Origin: JADJRG01 sp964474905
Lineage (GTDB): Bacteria > Myxococcota_A > Polyangia > Nannocystales > Nannocystaceae
Reading direction: 5' to 3'
Assembly: GCA_964474905.1 (NCBI GenBank)
Contig: CAYYUP010000020.1
Span: 24,203-88,202 of the forward strand
DNA length: 64,000 nt
Shown piece after piece: positions 26,144 to 36,780 of the stretch. Position 1 is the first letter of the stretch. Each line of letters opens with the position of its first letter. The notes beneath the pieces were generated by a model. The model worked only from the letters and a program-made list of their open reading frames with translations, was not told the origin of the DNA and ran no database searches. Both the position numbers and the translations under genes were made by a program.

Positions 26144-27337
26144 CTAGCCCCTCCGCCGGCGCCACCACCAAGCGAGACTCGCGAGGTTCCAGCCGACGAC
26201 CAGAAGCACTCCGCCCCACATCAGCGGCGCCATCCACTGCGACGAGGGCGTCTCGCCAACCGCGATCAGGTAGCCATTTGGATCCACCGTCACCACGCGC
26301 TCGAGCAACGCTCGGCGGATCGACGCCGGATCAAAGCTGAGCTGCCCGTCCTCGAGGCTGCGCTCGACCAGGTGATCGCCTTCGACAGAAAAACCCTTGC
26401 TCGTGGTGCTGTCGCCGTAGACCACGGTGATCGCGCTGCCCTGCAGAGAGATCGACTCCGCCGGTACGAAGTAGGTCGCGGTGGTCGGCAACACCGATAC
26501 GCCGTAGCTCACGTCGACCCGCGGCGCCGGCTCCAAACCAACGCTGACGCGCTCTTGGGCGGCCTCACGATCGACGACCGGGATGCGCGCGTAAAACCGG
26601 TAAAACGAGCCGCTGGTCTGCTTTTTGGGGCTGAAATAAGGCACCCCAAGCTCGGCGACCGCAGCCTCCGCTCTCTTCTTTGAGCTGAAGGACGAGCGAC
26701 CGAGCTGGATCTGTGCATCGGGCAGGCTGACCACAAGACCCAGACGCTCGTCGGCGCCGACGAAGAAGGGCTTGCCCTCGATGTCGGTCAGCTGCAGACC
26801 GCCACCGCTGCGCTCGGAGAGCGCCGCCACCAGCGACTCGGCATCGGCCTCGTGGCTCTGGCGGATCGACTCGGCGTTAAAAAAGGACTCGATCCACGGG
26901 TACATGCGCAGCTTGCCGAGACGACGCATGCGACCGGCATAGACACCCTCGAATTGGTTGCGCGCCTGACCCTCGCGGCGCTTGGCGGCGGCAAAGAGGC
27001 TACCGCCGCCCTCGACAAGGCGGATGTACGAGACCACCCGCGAGTCGACCTTAAGACGAGCCGCGTGCTGGATATCTGGGGTGCCGCGAAGGATCACGTA
27101 GGACTCGTCGAGATCGTCCGGCACACCGTCCTCGAAGAGCGTCGCGGCGCTGCCCAGATCGACGGGCTCGCTGCTCTGCAACCAGTAGTGGAAGTCGCCC
27201 CACATGGTCACCAGGAGGTAGATGCCGAGCGCCGAGACCACCGCGTCGATGATCGGCGAACGCCGTCGCCTCGGCCGGGGGCCGGGCTCGATCTCGTCCA
27301 TTTCCTGATGCTGGGTCGTCGACTCGCTCACAGCCAC
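26144..27337 (-). CDS. Two-helix membrane protein of unknown function
   Basis: This 397-residue protein has an Arg-rich N-terminus (PRPRRRRSPI), a transmembrane segment at about 29-46 (IDAVVSALGIYLLVTMW), a large probably periplasmic domain and a second transmembrane segment near 367-388 (WMAPLMWGGVLLVVGWNLASL) followed by WWWRRRRG. The soluble part includes YVILRGTPDIQHAARL and SFYRFYARIPVVDREAAQ. I do not recognise the family. It lies 37 bp upstream of cysS and 51 bp after the S41 protease gene, so it is in the same operon. The two-helix layout with charged tails suggests an inner-membrane protein with a periplasmic domain. Confidence 0.75.
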   Translation of the reverse strand: MAVSESTTQHQEMDEIEPGPRPRRRRSPIIDAVVSALGIYLLVTMWGDFHYWLQSSEPVDLGSAATLFEDGVPDDLDESYVILRGTPDIQHAARLKVDSRVVSYIRLVEGGGSLFAAAKRREGQARNQFEGVYAGRMRRLGKLRMYPWIESFFNAESIRQSHEADAESLVAALSERSGGGLQLTDIEGKPFFVGADERLGLVVSLPDAQIQLGRSSFSSKKRAEAAVAELGVPYFSPKKQTSGSFYRFYARIPVVDREAAQERVSVGLEPAPRVDVSYGVSVLPTTATYFVPAESISLQGSAITVVYGDSTTSKGFSVEGDHLVERSLEDGQLSFDPASIRRALLERVVTVDPNGYLIAVGETPSSQWMAPLMWGGVLLVVGWNLASLAWWWRRRRG

Positions 27338-27388
27338 CTCGCTATATCACGCCCCCAGAGAGACCGCCCACGGGCTCAAAGGTTCCCG

Positions 27389-30300
27389 CTACTCGCGATA
27401 CACCAGAATCTCGCGACTCGCCTCGACATCGTCGCCATCGCGCGCGGTGATGATGATCCGATTGCCACCGACCACCAGCGGTACCTCTGTGGCGATCGCT
27501 AGAGATCTCGCGCCGTCCCCAGAGCGGGCGGCATTGGCCTTAAAAAAGACCTTTTTCTCGACCTCGCCGGGACCCACAGGCGCGACGCCGATCACCACAT
27601 CGCGGAGCCTTCGCGGATGGCTGAGCAGAGCTTCGATCCGCAGCGTCGCCGACTTCACCACCCGAGGCGTCGCCGCGAGCTCGATCGTCGGCGGTTGCAC
27701 GAGCAGCACCGCGCGGGCGGGCAGCGGCCGCAGCTTGGCCTTGGCGCCCGCTGGCGAGGTGAGATCCTCGGGCACCCACGCCCGCCGGCCGGGCTCGATG
27801 ATCACCGCCAACCAACGCCCCGCGGCCCCCTCAACCTGGAGGATTGTGCCCGCCGGCAGCTCGCTGAGAACCGCCGACTTGCCGTCGGCACCGTTGTAAA
27901 GACGAGCACCCTCGTCACCGATTCGCACCCGCCTGCGACCGGCGACGTAAGCCGGACGCTCACCCACCAAGCGCAGCTCCAAACGCTCGCGGGCGGCCTC
28001 GTGCAGATCGATGTCGGCGATCATCAAGTCGAGTTCGAGCGGCGCCGCGAGATCGGGCTTGGCGGCGACCGAAATACCAAAAGCACCTCGCGCCTGGCCG
28101 CCGACCTTGATCGGCCCGAGATCGTGAAAGCCCTCCTCGAGCAAACCCTGGGCCCCCGACTTGTTGCGGAGCAGCGCCCGCACGGCCTTCGCCGGCGCCA
28201 CCCCGACATTGCCCGCACGCACCGCCAAGAGCACCCGCTCGCCCGCCTGGAGAACACCATCGCCGTTGCCGACGACTTTAAAAGGTTCGCCGATCTCCGG
28301 GCCCACGACCTCGGGCCGGGCCGGCGCAGCGGCGACCAATGCCGGATCATCGACGATCCAATAATCGTAGGTCGGTTGCGAACGCGGCAGGCCCGTGACC
28401 TCCAGGCGGAGCTTCGCGGCGCCGTCGGGGACCTCGCCTGGCTCGCCACTGTGCACCTCTAGCCCCAGATCCTCGACAAAGGAGGGGTGCCAGCCCATCA
28501 CCTTGAGGCTGATCTCGCGGCGCACGCTCTCACCCGGCGGCAGCGATCCGATCAGCAGTTCGATACCGTCGAGTTCGTCGTGCACACACTCGGTGAGCAA
28601 GTGCAACCGCAACGCCGGCTCGCTGCCAATATTCGTCACCTTCACCGCGAGATCAAAGGGGGCTCCCGCCTTGATCTCGCCATCGCTAGTGATCGACGCA
28701 ACAACCTCGATCTTTGGATCACCGCTCGCCGCCAGCGATCCCTGCCAGGGGATCTTTTTCGCCTTTAGTCGAGCGACCAAAGCGGAATCTTCGCGATCGG
28801 CGAGTCGGGCCTGAACCGCCCTTAAAGCCGCATTACGACCCTTTTTGTCGATACCGACCAGGGCCAACGCGACCTCGCGTGCGATCGCCACCTCGGGATC
28901 GCGGAGCTCAGTCGGCTCCCCCTCCGAGAGGTCCCGGAGTTCGCCGAGATAGCGGAGAACCTTGGCCACCGGCGGCCGCTTCACGGGCTCTGGATCGTGG
29001 CGCGCGGAGGGCAGATGGGCGACCTGCGAGCGCTCTCGTTCACGCTCAAAACGCTCGAGATCGAAGTAGCGAGCGACCCCTTGGATGTCGCTGAGTTCGA
29101 CCGGATAGAGCACCAGATCGGGAGCGACACCGAGGCTCTGGATCCGTTGATCCCCGGCGACTCGGTATTCGGCGATCGTCATCTTAAGGGCGAGTTCGCG
29201 GCCGTAGGGGGCGAGCGGCTTGAGCATCTGCACGGTGCCCTTGCCGAAGGAGCGACGGCCCAAAATAACGGCGCGACCTGAGACCGCGAGAGTGCCGCTG
29301 ACGATCTCCGAGGCCGATGCCGCCTCCTCATCGATGAGCACAACGATCGCCACCTCGGGACCTATGATCGTCTCCGGCTTTGCCGACTCCGATTCGCGAC
29401 CGATCGCCGAGTGCACGCTCACGAGCTCGCCCTCCGAAAGAAAAAGATCGAGCACCGCGATCGCCTGGGTGAGCAGACCCCCGGTATTGCGGCGCAGATC
29501 GAGGATCACCGCCTTGAGCGGAACCTCGGACTGCATCTCGCGGATCGCCGTCGCCACCTGCTCGCCGGTATTCTCCTGAAACGTGATCAGCCGCAGGTAG
29601 CCGACATCCGCGGGCAGACGTGCCGAAAGCACGCTCTCGATCGAAATGATCTGCCGGGTGATCGCGATCTTCAGCGCCTTTTTGTCGCGCCGGATCTTGA
29701 CGATAATCTCGGTATCGACCGGACCGCGAAGTAATTTTTGAGCTGCGCTTACGGCCATGTTGACCGTCGACTGATCGCCGATCTGCAGGATCAAATCGCC
29801 GCCCTTGAGGCCGGCCTTTTCGGCGGGTGATGTGGGCAACACGCGAACCACTCGGATCCGCCGCTCCTCCTGGATGATTTCGGCGCCAATGCCCCCAAAC
29901 TGCCCTTTGGTGCGGACTCCGAGGTCGCTGCGCTCCTCCGGCGTGAGCAGGATCGTGTGCGGATCCAGGGGCGAGAGCAGGCCGTTGATCGCCGTGTACT
30001 CGAGGCGATGCAACGCCTCTTCGTCTTCGAGATCGAGGTGCGCCTTGGCGAAGATCAAGACCTGCTCCAAGACCCCCGCGACCACCAACGGCGAACCCAA
30101 CTCGCCGACCGAGAAGCTCTCGCTGGCTTCGCCAACGGTGATCTCAATACGCTCTCCGACCAACTTCGCGAAAAGCTCGGGAAACCTGAGGCTGAGATCG
30201 TGCAGCGCCCACGATAGTTGCTCGCGACCGTCAAAGCGGCTCTTGTCGAAGTACTCCTCTTGCACCGAGTAGGCCGCCCAGAGCAGCAGCGGAAACTCGC

Positions 30301-30463
30301 TGCGCTCCAGGGCTGCCTCGAGATCGATCTTCTCGGCACCCTCGGCCTTGACCCCGGCGGAATCTGAAGCGGGGCCCGGCGCATCCCCCGAGCAGGCGAT
30401 CCCCGCGCCCCAGAGCCAAGCCAACGCGAGAGCGGAGAGCGATGTGCGACGCATCGACTGCAA
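27389..30463 (-). CDS. S41-family (CtpA-like) protease lipoprotein with large C-terminal extension
   Basis: This 1024-residue exported protease has a signal peptide and lipobox (GIAC, Cys24). After a helical N-terminal region comes a PDZ domain at about 185-265 (GQFGGIGAEI, LKGGDLILQIGD), then the S41 catalytic core at about 280-460. The Ser/Lys dyad is visible: Ser385 in EEAASASEIVSG and Lys408 in RRSFGKGTVQ. The C-terminal 450 residues are not part of ordinary CtpA: two CARDB-like beta domains (EPALRLHLLTEC; VLQAGERVLLAVRAGNVGV) and an SH3-like domain (about 860-920, LPAGTILQVEGAAGRWLAV). The extra domains may bind peptidoglycan or partner proteins. It is first in the run leading to cysS. 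Confidence 0.9.
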   Translation of the reverse strand: MQSMRRTSLSALALAWLWGAGIACSGDAPGPASDSAGVKAEGAEKIDLEAALERSEFPLLLWAAYSVQEEYFDKSRFDGREQLSWALHDLSLRFPELFAKLVGERIEITVGEASESFSVGELGSPLVVAGVLEQVLIFAKAHLDLEDEEALHRLEYTAINGLLSPLDPHTILLTPEERSDLGVRTKGQFGGIGAEIIQEERRIRVVRVLPTSPAEKAGLKGGDLILQIGDQSTVNMAVSAAQKLLRGPVDTEIIVKIRRDKKALKIAITRQIISIESVLSARLPADVGYLRLITFQENTGEQVATAIREMQSEVPLKAVILDLRRNTGGLLTQAIAVLDLFLSEGELVSVHSAIGRESESAKPETIIGPEVAIVVLIDEEAASASEIVSGTLAVSGRAVILGRRSFGKGTVQMLKPLAPYGRELALKMTIAEYRVAGDQRIQSLGVAPDLVLYPVELSDIQGVARYFDLERFERERERSQVAHLPSARHDPEPVKRPPVAKVLRYLGELRDLSEGEPTELRDPEVAIAREVALALVGIDKKGRNAALRAVQARLADREDSALVARLKAKKIPWQGSLAASGDPKIEVVASITSDGEIKAGAPFDLAVKVTNIGSEPALRLHLLTECVHDELDGIELLIGSLPPGESVRREISLKVMGWHPSFVEDLGLEVHSGEPGEVPDGAAKLRLEVTGLPRSQPTYDYWIVDDPALVAAAPARPEVVGPEIGEPFKVVGNGDGVLQAGERVLLAVRAGNVGVAPAKAVRALLRNKSGAQGLLEEGFHDLGPIKVGGQARGAFGISVAAKPDLAAPLELDLMIADIDLHEAARERLELRLVGERPAYVAGRRRVRIGDEGARLYNGADGKSAVLSELPAGTILQVEGAAGRWLAVIIEPGRRAWVPEDLTSPAGAKAKLRPLPARAVLLVQPPTIELAATPRVVKSATLRIEALLSHPRRLRDVVIGVAPVGPGEVEKKVFFKANAARSGDGARSLAIATEVPLVVGGNRIIITARDGDDVEASREILVYRE

Positions 30464-30621
30464 GCATAGCCGCCAGCGACCCCGCTTCGTTCGCCATTAA
30501 TTTTCAGCACCGCATGCGACGCGATTTGCAGCTGCGCACCTCTACGCGCTTCTACGCACTTCTATGTACCGCAATGCGCGTCCCCGTGCCCTCGATGACA
30601 CCGATCCCCCTGCTCGACGGC

Positions 30622-31617
30622 TCACAAATCTGTGGGCATCGCGAAATCACAGCTACGGGCGATCGCTCCCGCGAGCTTGCGAAAGTCCTCGCCGCAGCGG
30701 CGCGCGGCGGTCCCGTGAGCTCCGAGCGCTCCGTCGGCTGCCCGCAGATGAAAGATGGGCTTGCGGACCTCCATCGCCATGGGCATCAAGCTTCGATAGT
30801 GCTTGAGTTGCGCGAGGCAATTCGGATCCTGCTCGAGGGCCACCCCAGAGGGCTCGACCTGCAAGACGGAGCGCTCGTACTCCGCCGGGATCCGTACCAT
30901 CCACTTTTCGTAGGCCGACACCGGTCGATTCAGCCGTACATTATGCTGGAGTGCGACATAACCGGCAGGTTTCATCTCCCCCTTCGGAGCCGGCAGACCC
31001 TTGGGAGCACGCTGCAGCCGGTCGTTCCACTCATCGCGCCAGGTGCCGAGCGAAGGGCCGAGGTTGCGCAGCCCTTGGAGCGAGAAGAGGTCAGGCACCA
31101 GGGGAATCACCACGTGGTTGGCGGCCAAGAGCGAAGAGCGGTTGATCGCCCCAAGGTTCGGCCCGACGTCGATGAGCACGACATCCGCCCGATGACGCTC
31201 GGCGGCATCAAGGATGATTCGATAAAAAGCCGTGCTCACCCGAAACGCATCCTCTTTTCTGTCGAGGCATCGCGGCCACTGCTGGGACAGGTCATCTTCG
31301 AATCGAGAGAGCCCTAGGTCTCCAGCCAATAACCCGAGATTATCGGCGACAAGCTCGATCGGCTGCTCAGCGATATCTCCAAGACCACGCATGATCGGCG
31401 TCACGGCTCCGAGGATTGTGCGCGAGTGCACGCCATTGTCGGGCCAAATTTGCTCGAGATGCTGCTCGTCCAGAAACATCGATGTCAGGTTGGACTGCGG
31501 GTCGAGATCGGCGGCGAGTACTCTCACTCCGAGATCCGAGAAAGTCCAGGCCAGATGGTGGACAAGGGTCGTCTTACCGACGCCTCCCTTGTTATTGAAA
31601 AAGGCGATGGTCTTCAC
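30622..31617 (-). CDS. ParA-like P-loop ATPase
   Basis: This 331-residue ATPase of the ParA/MinD/Soj family has the deviant Walker A motif NNKGGVGKTTL at residues 8-18 with the signature lysine, followed by AADLDPQSNLT and the Walker B-like VVLIDVGPNLG. It carries the usual ParA N-terminal strand (MKTIAFFNN). No ParB gene is beside it. Its GTG start overlaps the stop of the AlbA_2/ATPase gene (GTGA, 31614-31617), so the two are translationally coupled. The pairing suggests a two-component module and not a plasmid partition system. Pairs of this kind occur in variable regions of genomes; defence is an inference. Confidence 0.88.
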   Translation of the reverse strand: MKTIAFFNNKGGVGKTTLVHHLAWTFSDLGVRVLAADLDPQSNLTSMFLDEQHLEQIWPDNGVHSRTILGAVTPIMRGLGDIAEQPIELVADNLGLLAGDLGLSRFEDDLSQQWPRCLDRKEDAFRVSTAFYRIILDAAERHRADVVLIDVGPNLGAINRSSLLAANHVVIPLVPDLFSLQGLRNLGPSLGTWRDEWNDRLQRAPKGLPAPKGEMKPAGYVALQHNVRLNRPVSAYEKWMVRIPAEYERSVLQVEPSGVALEQDPNCLAQLKHYRSLMPMAMEVRKPIFHLRAADGALGAHGTAARRCGEDFRKLAGAIARSCDFAMPTDL

Positions 31618-32837
31618 GGGCGCACCCTCAGTGTCACGAGAAAGTTGGTTGCGCTACCAAAATCGAACTCCGGCGGCGGATTGAGGTTCTCCTTGAGCAG
31701 CCTGCGAGCAGTCGGAATACCGTAGCCAAATCGTTGTACATAGCCGAGGGTCGCCATCATCTCGGCGATCAATGGATTTCGGTAATCTGTGATTCCCCCA
31801 CCGAAGGTGTCCTTTGTAACCTGTCCAAAGAGCCCTCCTGGATTGTGGATTTCGATCCTGTCACGGAACCAATAAACGCGCACAGGGGCGTTGCTCGTCT
31901 CGTAATTACGATGCATCAGCGCATTTCGCACGAGCTGCTGGAGTGCCGCCAAAGGGTAGTCAGGCGCTCGGATTTCCCTTGCCGCGGAGGTGAGATCCAC
32001 CCGCGTCGAGATGTTTAGCTCGAGAAGGTCATCCAGCTGACGGATCACCCGGTGGAGCGGGCCGTCCAGGCGTTTCTCGTCTTTGATCGGATCACCGAGT
32101 TCATGCCCGTCGATGCGGAGAAACTGGACGAACGATCCCGGGGCAAAGTCCTCCGGGCGCTCACCAAAGAGGATCAACGCCCCATGGCTCGGCGCCTGGC
32201 CGACGAGGAGGCGGAGCGAGGTGAGGCGTTGCTCCAGGGTACGATGATTCTGGGCGAGCACATCCGGGGAAACGGCAGAGGGCAGGTATTCCTCATTAAA
32301 ATACCGAATATCGAGGTCTTCGATGTTTGCACCTCTTGCGGCGCGCCGATCGAATGGTTGATTCTCGCTCTGACTCAGGGCCCTCTCGCGGAGAATACGC
32401 TCATCCTCCTCACCCGCTTGCTGTGTGCTCGGACCGATTCGAACCCAGACTCGACCATTGTAGCGCACAGGGGGCGATGACGAAGGCTGGACAACGATGG
32501 CCGCGATCGCGTGCTCACCGAGACTCAAACGGCTGATACCAATGGACGGTACCGGGAGGATTCCGCCGCTTCGAATCTGCGCCAACTTCTGGAGTAGCTT
32601 GTCTGTAATGTCGAGGCATGAGGGAGTGCCATCATCCTTAAGACCGACGAAGACAACCCCTGGCTCTCGACTGCCGGGCAAATCATTGGCAAATGCACAG
32701 ACCGTCCGGCTGACCTTTGTCATGTCAGAGGCGGACGACTTTCGCTCGACTCGATCATTCTCCATCGCGCCGATGAGCCCGCGGAGCTGCTCCTCTGAGA
32801 GAGGCACTATTCTTCTCCCTGCAAACATTGAGGACAT
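31614..32837 (-). CDS. AlbA_2 (Schlafen-like) plus HATPase_c_4 protein, RecG-like
   Basis: This 407-residue protein combines an AlbA_2/Schlafen-type DNA-binding domain with a C-terminal GHKL ATPase-like domain. The first (about 20-140) shows ENDRVERKSSAS and CAFANDLPGSREPGVVFVGLKDDG. The second (about 285-405) shows LQQLVRNALMHRNYETSNAPV, DRIEIHNPGGLFG and RNPLIAEMMATLGYVQRFGYGI. This architecture is often annotated ATP-dependent DNA helicase RecG-related, although no helicase motifs are present. Members act as transcriptional regulators or in defence islands. The downstream ParA-like gene overlaps by 4 bp. It begins after a gene-poor stretch. Confidence 0.85.
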   Translation of the reverse strand: MSSMFAGRRIVPLSEEQLRGLIGAMENDRVERKSSASDMTKVSRTVCAFANDLPGSREPGVVFVGLKDDGTPSCLDITDKLLQKLAQIRSGGILPVPSIGISRLSLGEHAIAAIVVQPSSSPPVRYNGRVWVRIGPSTQQAGEEDERILRERALSQSENQPFDRRAARGANIEDLDIRYFNEEYLPSAVSPDVLAQNHRTLEQRLTSLRLLVGQAPSHGALILFGERPEDFAPGSFVQFLRIDGHELGDPIKDEKRLDGPLHRVIRQLDDLLELNISTRVDLTSAAREIRAPDYPLAALQQLVRNALMHRNYETSNAPVRVYWFRDRIEIHNPGGLFGQVTKDTFGGGITDYRNPLIAEMMATLGYVQRFGYGIPTARRLLKENLNPPPEFDFGSATNFLVTLRVRP

Positions 32838-33518
32838 TCATGCCCTATTTGACCACCCTCAGGCAACGATTTTCGCGACCTCTCGAAGCCCGGCACAACA
32901 CCTGCTTCCCGCAGGACTCTCCCGGACCCGTTCGACCGCCCTTGGCCCGAGACAAAGGTCGAGAAGACCGGCATTGCCGCCAGACATCGGGGAATAAAAA
33001 CCTGCGGGGTGCCGCCTTGCGACGATGTCAGGAGCTTGCACTCTCTCATGAGCAGATCTTCGCGGGGCGAACACGGCCACAGTCACACGCGCCCCCCTCG
33101 TTGGCAAGATCATGAGCCTGCCCTGCACTCGCAGCACAGCATGCTGACGCCAGCTCCTGAGATCGACGCAGCCCAGATGCCAACGAGCCTGGCTTCCGCC
33201 CGTCGTTTAAAGATCGACACAGGGCAAGCACAACGCCGAGCTGTCCAGCCCGAGCTCTCGTAGATCGGCTCCTGAGTGATCTCACCTTTAATTAATTGCA
33301 GCTGCGCGTCGGTATCCAGCCTCCTCTTAGGCAGGCGCTCAACGCGCTCAGGAGTCACCTCCGCGGCGAAGGCAGAGGATCGCAGCCCTCGTTTTAATTG
33401 CTATCATTTGTGTCTCCAAATATATTCATTATTTCGCAGCGATCGTCTTCGCTCCCCTAAATGCCCAATAAACCGTCAATCCGGCGATGGCACGGGATTC
33501 GCTTGTCAAGTTTTCGTC
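32838..33518. other. Intergenic stretch with no gene supported
   Basis: Roughly 680 bases between the divergent AlbA_2 and small lipoprotein genes carry only short open frames that lack family patterns. The part around 33280-33430 is AT-richer and could hold promoters. I see no repeat or RNA structure that stands out. Confidence 0.5.
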
Positions 33519-34022
33519 TTGCGCGACCTCCTCCGCACTCTTGTCCTCTGCGTGCCCGCAGTCCTGCTCCCCCTCGGCTGCGTCGATGCGCCCTTGACCA
33601 CCGCCCATCTCGACCCCGATGGCCAGCTCCACAGTGCCCGCATGGAGCAGGGCGCTTTCGCCGCGCGGGTCGACGCCGAGCATCAGGCCGCCGTCCAGAT
33701 CACCGCTGTGCTCGCCACCCAGACCGAAGGTCCGCTGACCGATGCCGCGGCCTTCTCCACCGGCGAAGAAGCGGTGCATCTCCACCTCCGCGCCGACCGC
33801 CTGGCGACACCCAGGCCGGTTGTCTTTGTCTGGACCCACGACGGCGAGCGCGAAGAGGTCGAGGGCGTGCTGGCTCCCTCGACCACGCTGGCGATGGCGA
33901 GCAGCCACAGCATCGATCGCGAAAGCATCGGCACCTGGACGATCGAGATCCTGAGCATGCCGAGCGAGAGCGGCGCGCAGGCGTCCCTCTTTGAGCGCGA
34001 GTTTGTCATCCTCAGCGAGTAG
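33519..34022 (+). CDS. Small lipoprotein of unknown function
   Basis: The frame is open from 33276, but the N-terminal 81 residues are Ser/Arg/Cys-rich and unconvincing. From a TTG at 33519 the product (167 residues) begins with a classic lipoprotein signal: RDLLRTLVLCVPAVLLPLGC. The mature part is beta-type with VQITAVLATQTEGPLTDA, HLRADRLATPRPVVFVWTHDGEREEV and SHSIDRESIGTWTIEIL, possibly one Ig-like domain. Function unknown. The start is inferred from the signal peptide and lacks a clear ribosome-binding site. A strong intrinsic terminator follows 18 bases after the stop. Confidence 0.6.
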   Translation: MRDLLRTLVLCVPAVLLPLGCVDAPLTTAHLDPDGQLHSARMEQGAFAARVDAEHQAAVQITAVLATQTEGPLTDAAAFSTGEEAVHLHLRADRLATPRPVVFVWTHDGEREEVEGVLAPSTTLAMASSHSIDRESIGTWTIEILSMPSESGAQASLFEREFVILSE

Positions 34023-34039
34023 ATCCCCGGGGCCCGGTC

Positions 34040-34078
34040 GACCCGCCCTCGCGCTCTGTCGCGAGCGCGGGTCTTTTT
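34040..34078 (+). terminator. Rho-independent terminator
   Basis: A stem of 7 bp (GACCCGC at 34040-34046 with 34067-34073) and a further 6 bp (CTCGCG at 34048-34053 with 34060-34065) are separated by one C-C mismatch. A 6-base loop and five T (34074-34078) complete a textbook intrinsic terminator for the lipoprotein gene. Confidence 0.85.
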
Positions 34079-34169
34079 CTTGCCCTGAGCGCGCAAATTC
34101 CCGGGCGAAGCTCGATCCGCACGCTCGCCCGACTGGACTCGCCTAGGTCCGGACCGTAGCATTCGGGCC

Positions 34170-34538
34170 ATGGCAGCCGGACTATCCACAGAAGAGGTCG
34201 AGATCTTCGCCCGCGGGCTCTACCACCTCGCCAGCGTCGACGGAATCGAGAAGGAGGAGACCGCACTGATCTCCGAGTTCCTCGAAGAGACAGGTTCGTC
34301 GATCACCTTCGACGACCTCAAAGATTCGACCTTCATCCCCTACGAGGCAGCGCAGACCCTCGAGGCGACCTACCTCCGCCGGATCTTCATCCTCTCGGCG
34401 ATCACCCTGGTCAAGTCCGACGGACACTTCTCCGACGCGGAGCGCCGCGCCCTGGGGGAGATCGCCGACGTGTTCGGCCTGAGCAACGCCGAGTTCGGCG
34501 ATTTGGAGCAGGAAGCGGCCCGCCAGAGCCTCGCCTGA
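34170..34538 (+). CDS. TerB-like tellurite-resistance-type protein
   Basis: This 122-residue all-helical protein is of the TerB fold: FARGLYHLASVDGIEKEETALISEFLEETG followed by ILSAITLVKSDGHFSDAERRALGEIADVFGLSNAEF. The two acidic helix-loop segments (SVDGIEKEE and KSDGHFSDAE) are the metal-binding DG-type motifs of TerB. It precedes the SPFH gene by 54 bp on the same strand. TerB proteins are thought to link membrane-associated stress complexes to metal or phage response; the specific role here is unknown. Confidence 0.8.
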   Translation: MAAGLSTEEVEIFARGLYHLASVDGIEKEETALISEFLEETGSSITFDDLKDSTFIPYEAAQTLEATYLRRIFILSAITLVKSDGHFSDAERRALGEIADVFGLSNAEFGDLEQEAARQSLA

Positions 34539-34592
34539 TCCACACCTCTTCTTCCCTCTCCCCTCCCCCCCAGCAAGAGAACAGCGACGCCC

Positions 34593-35789
<1,197 letters not shown>

Positions 35790-35815
35790 GGCCGCGGGGT
35801 CCGGTTGGATCCCGT

Positions 35816-35858
35816 AAAAAAGCAGGCCCTCGACGTTCCAGTCGAGGGCCTTTTTTTT
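35816..35858. terminator. Bidirectional rho-independent terminator
   Basis: A perfect 10-bp stem (GGCCCTCGAC at 35825-35834 and its complement at 35841-35850) closes a 6-base loop. Eight T follow on the plus strand (35851-35858), and six A precede on the plus strand (35816-35821), which read as U on the minus strand. It can end both the SPFH gene and the convergent lipoprotein gene. Confidence 0.92.
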
Positions 35859-35902
35859 CTTCTTTTCTTTTCTTCGTTCTTCTCTTTTCGCTGGCTCTGC
35901 GA

Positions 35903-36634
35903 TCACATCACCGGCACGTCGGCGTCGAAGGGCCGGTGTTCGACGGGTCCGTGATCGAAGATCGCCGCAAGCCAGCGACAGCGGTCGGGCTCGGCTGCCT
36001 TATCGCAGTGCTGCCCTTCGTCGCGCAGGAAATCGATCTCGACAATGCTCGGCCTTCGCGGCCGCAATACCAGCGAGCTGCGAGCGCCGGCCATCGACGG
36101 CTCATCCATCTCGCGGTTGTGACAGACAAAGCACCGAGTGATCCTTGCGTGCTCCTCGTTGCGCACCCGGTCGAGTGCGGCCGCGACCGTCGTCGGCTCC
36201 ACCAGCGGAAAGCCGAGCTCGCCCTTCACCGAGCGACCGGGCCCCATGGGTTGACCAAACTCGACCAAGTCGCGCCCCTTGCCGTCGAGCACAATTGTCA
36301 TCACAAAATCATCGCTGCCCCAGAGAAAAATCCTCGGGCTGCGCTCGCCAAGCCCCGGCTGCAAGCTCTCACCGCTCTTCGAGGCCTCGATGCGCAAGGG
36401 CCTATCGAGCGCCTCGACAAAACACTCGGCGCTCACCGGCATGGGCAAACCGTTGGCCAGCGTCACCGCCTCTTGGATCGTGCTCGGCGAACCCGTGGCA
36501 CCTGGCCCCGGTTGACAACGCCGCGGGTCGACCTTCGCAGCGACAGCTGGCTCGGAAGCCGGCGTCGGCCTGTCGTTGCAGGCCATGCTCGACGCGAGAG
36601 CGCCGAGAGCGATGAGCTGAAGCAAGATCCGCAC
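35903..36634 (-). CDS. Lipoprotein with a single CxxCH motif
   Basis: This product of 243 residues starts at a GTG (36634) that gives a normal signal: RILLQLIALGALASSMAC, lipobox SMAC. The open frame continues 17 codons upstream to a TTG with no signal-like content. The mature part has an acidic, Pro-rich start, then a domain with RIFLWGSDDFVMTIVLDGKGRDLVEF and a haem-binding-type motif CFVCHNRE, flanked by a further Cys pair (QHCDK, DRCRW). One CxxCH alone could bind a single c-type haem or be a coincidence. I do not recognise the family. Confidence 0.65.
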   Translation of the reverse strand: MRILLQLIALGALASSMACNDRPTPASEPAVAAKVDPRRCQPGPGATGSPSTIQEAVTLANGLPMPVSAECFVEALDRPLRIEASKSGESLQPGLGERSPRIFLWGSDDFVMTIVLDGKGRDLVEFGQPMGPGRSVKGELGFPLVEPTTVAAALDRVRNEEHARITRCFVCHNREMDEPSMAGARSSLVLRPRRPSIVEIDFLRDEGQHCDKAAEPDRCRWLAAIFDHGPVEHRPFDADVPVM

Positions 36635-36780
36635 AGGCCGATGGTAGTCGAGCCAACGCTCGTCCGGCCTCGCTGCAGAGCGCAATGTCTACGCGATCAG
36701 TACCCACGCTCCCCACTTGCGAGCGAATACGCGCAGTCTCTCTAGCGGACATCAAGCTCTCCGCACGGCCCCCCTGCCAC

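Noticed and set aside
30622..31617. Chromosome or plasmid partition locus
   Set aside because: ParA-like gene has no ParB gene or parS-like repeats beside it and is coupled to an AlbA_2 gene.
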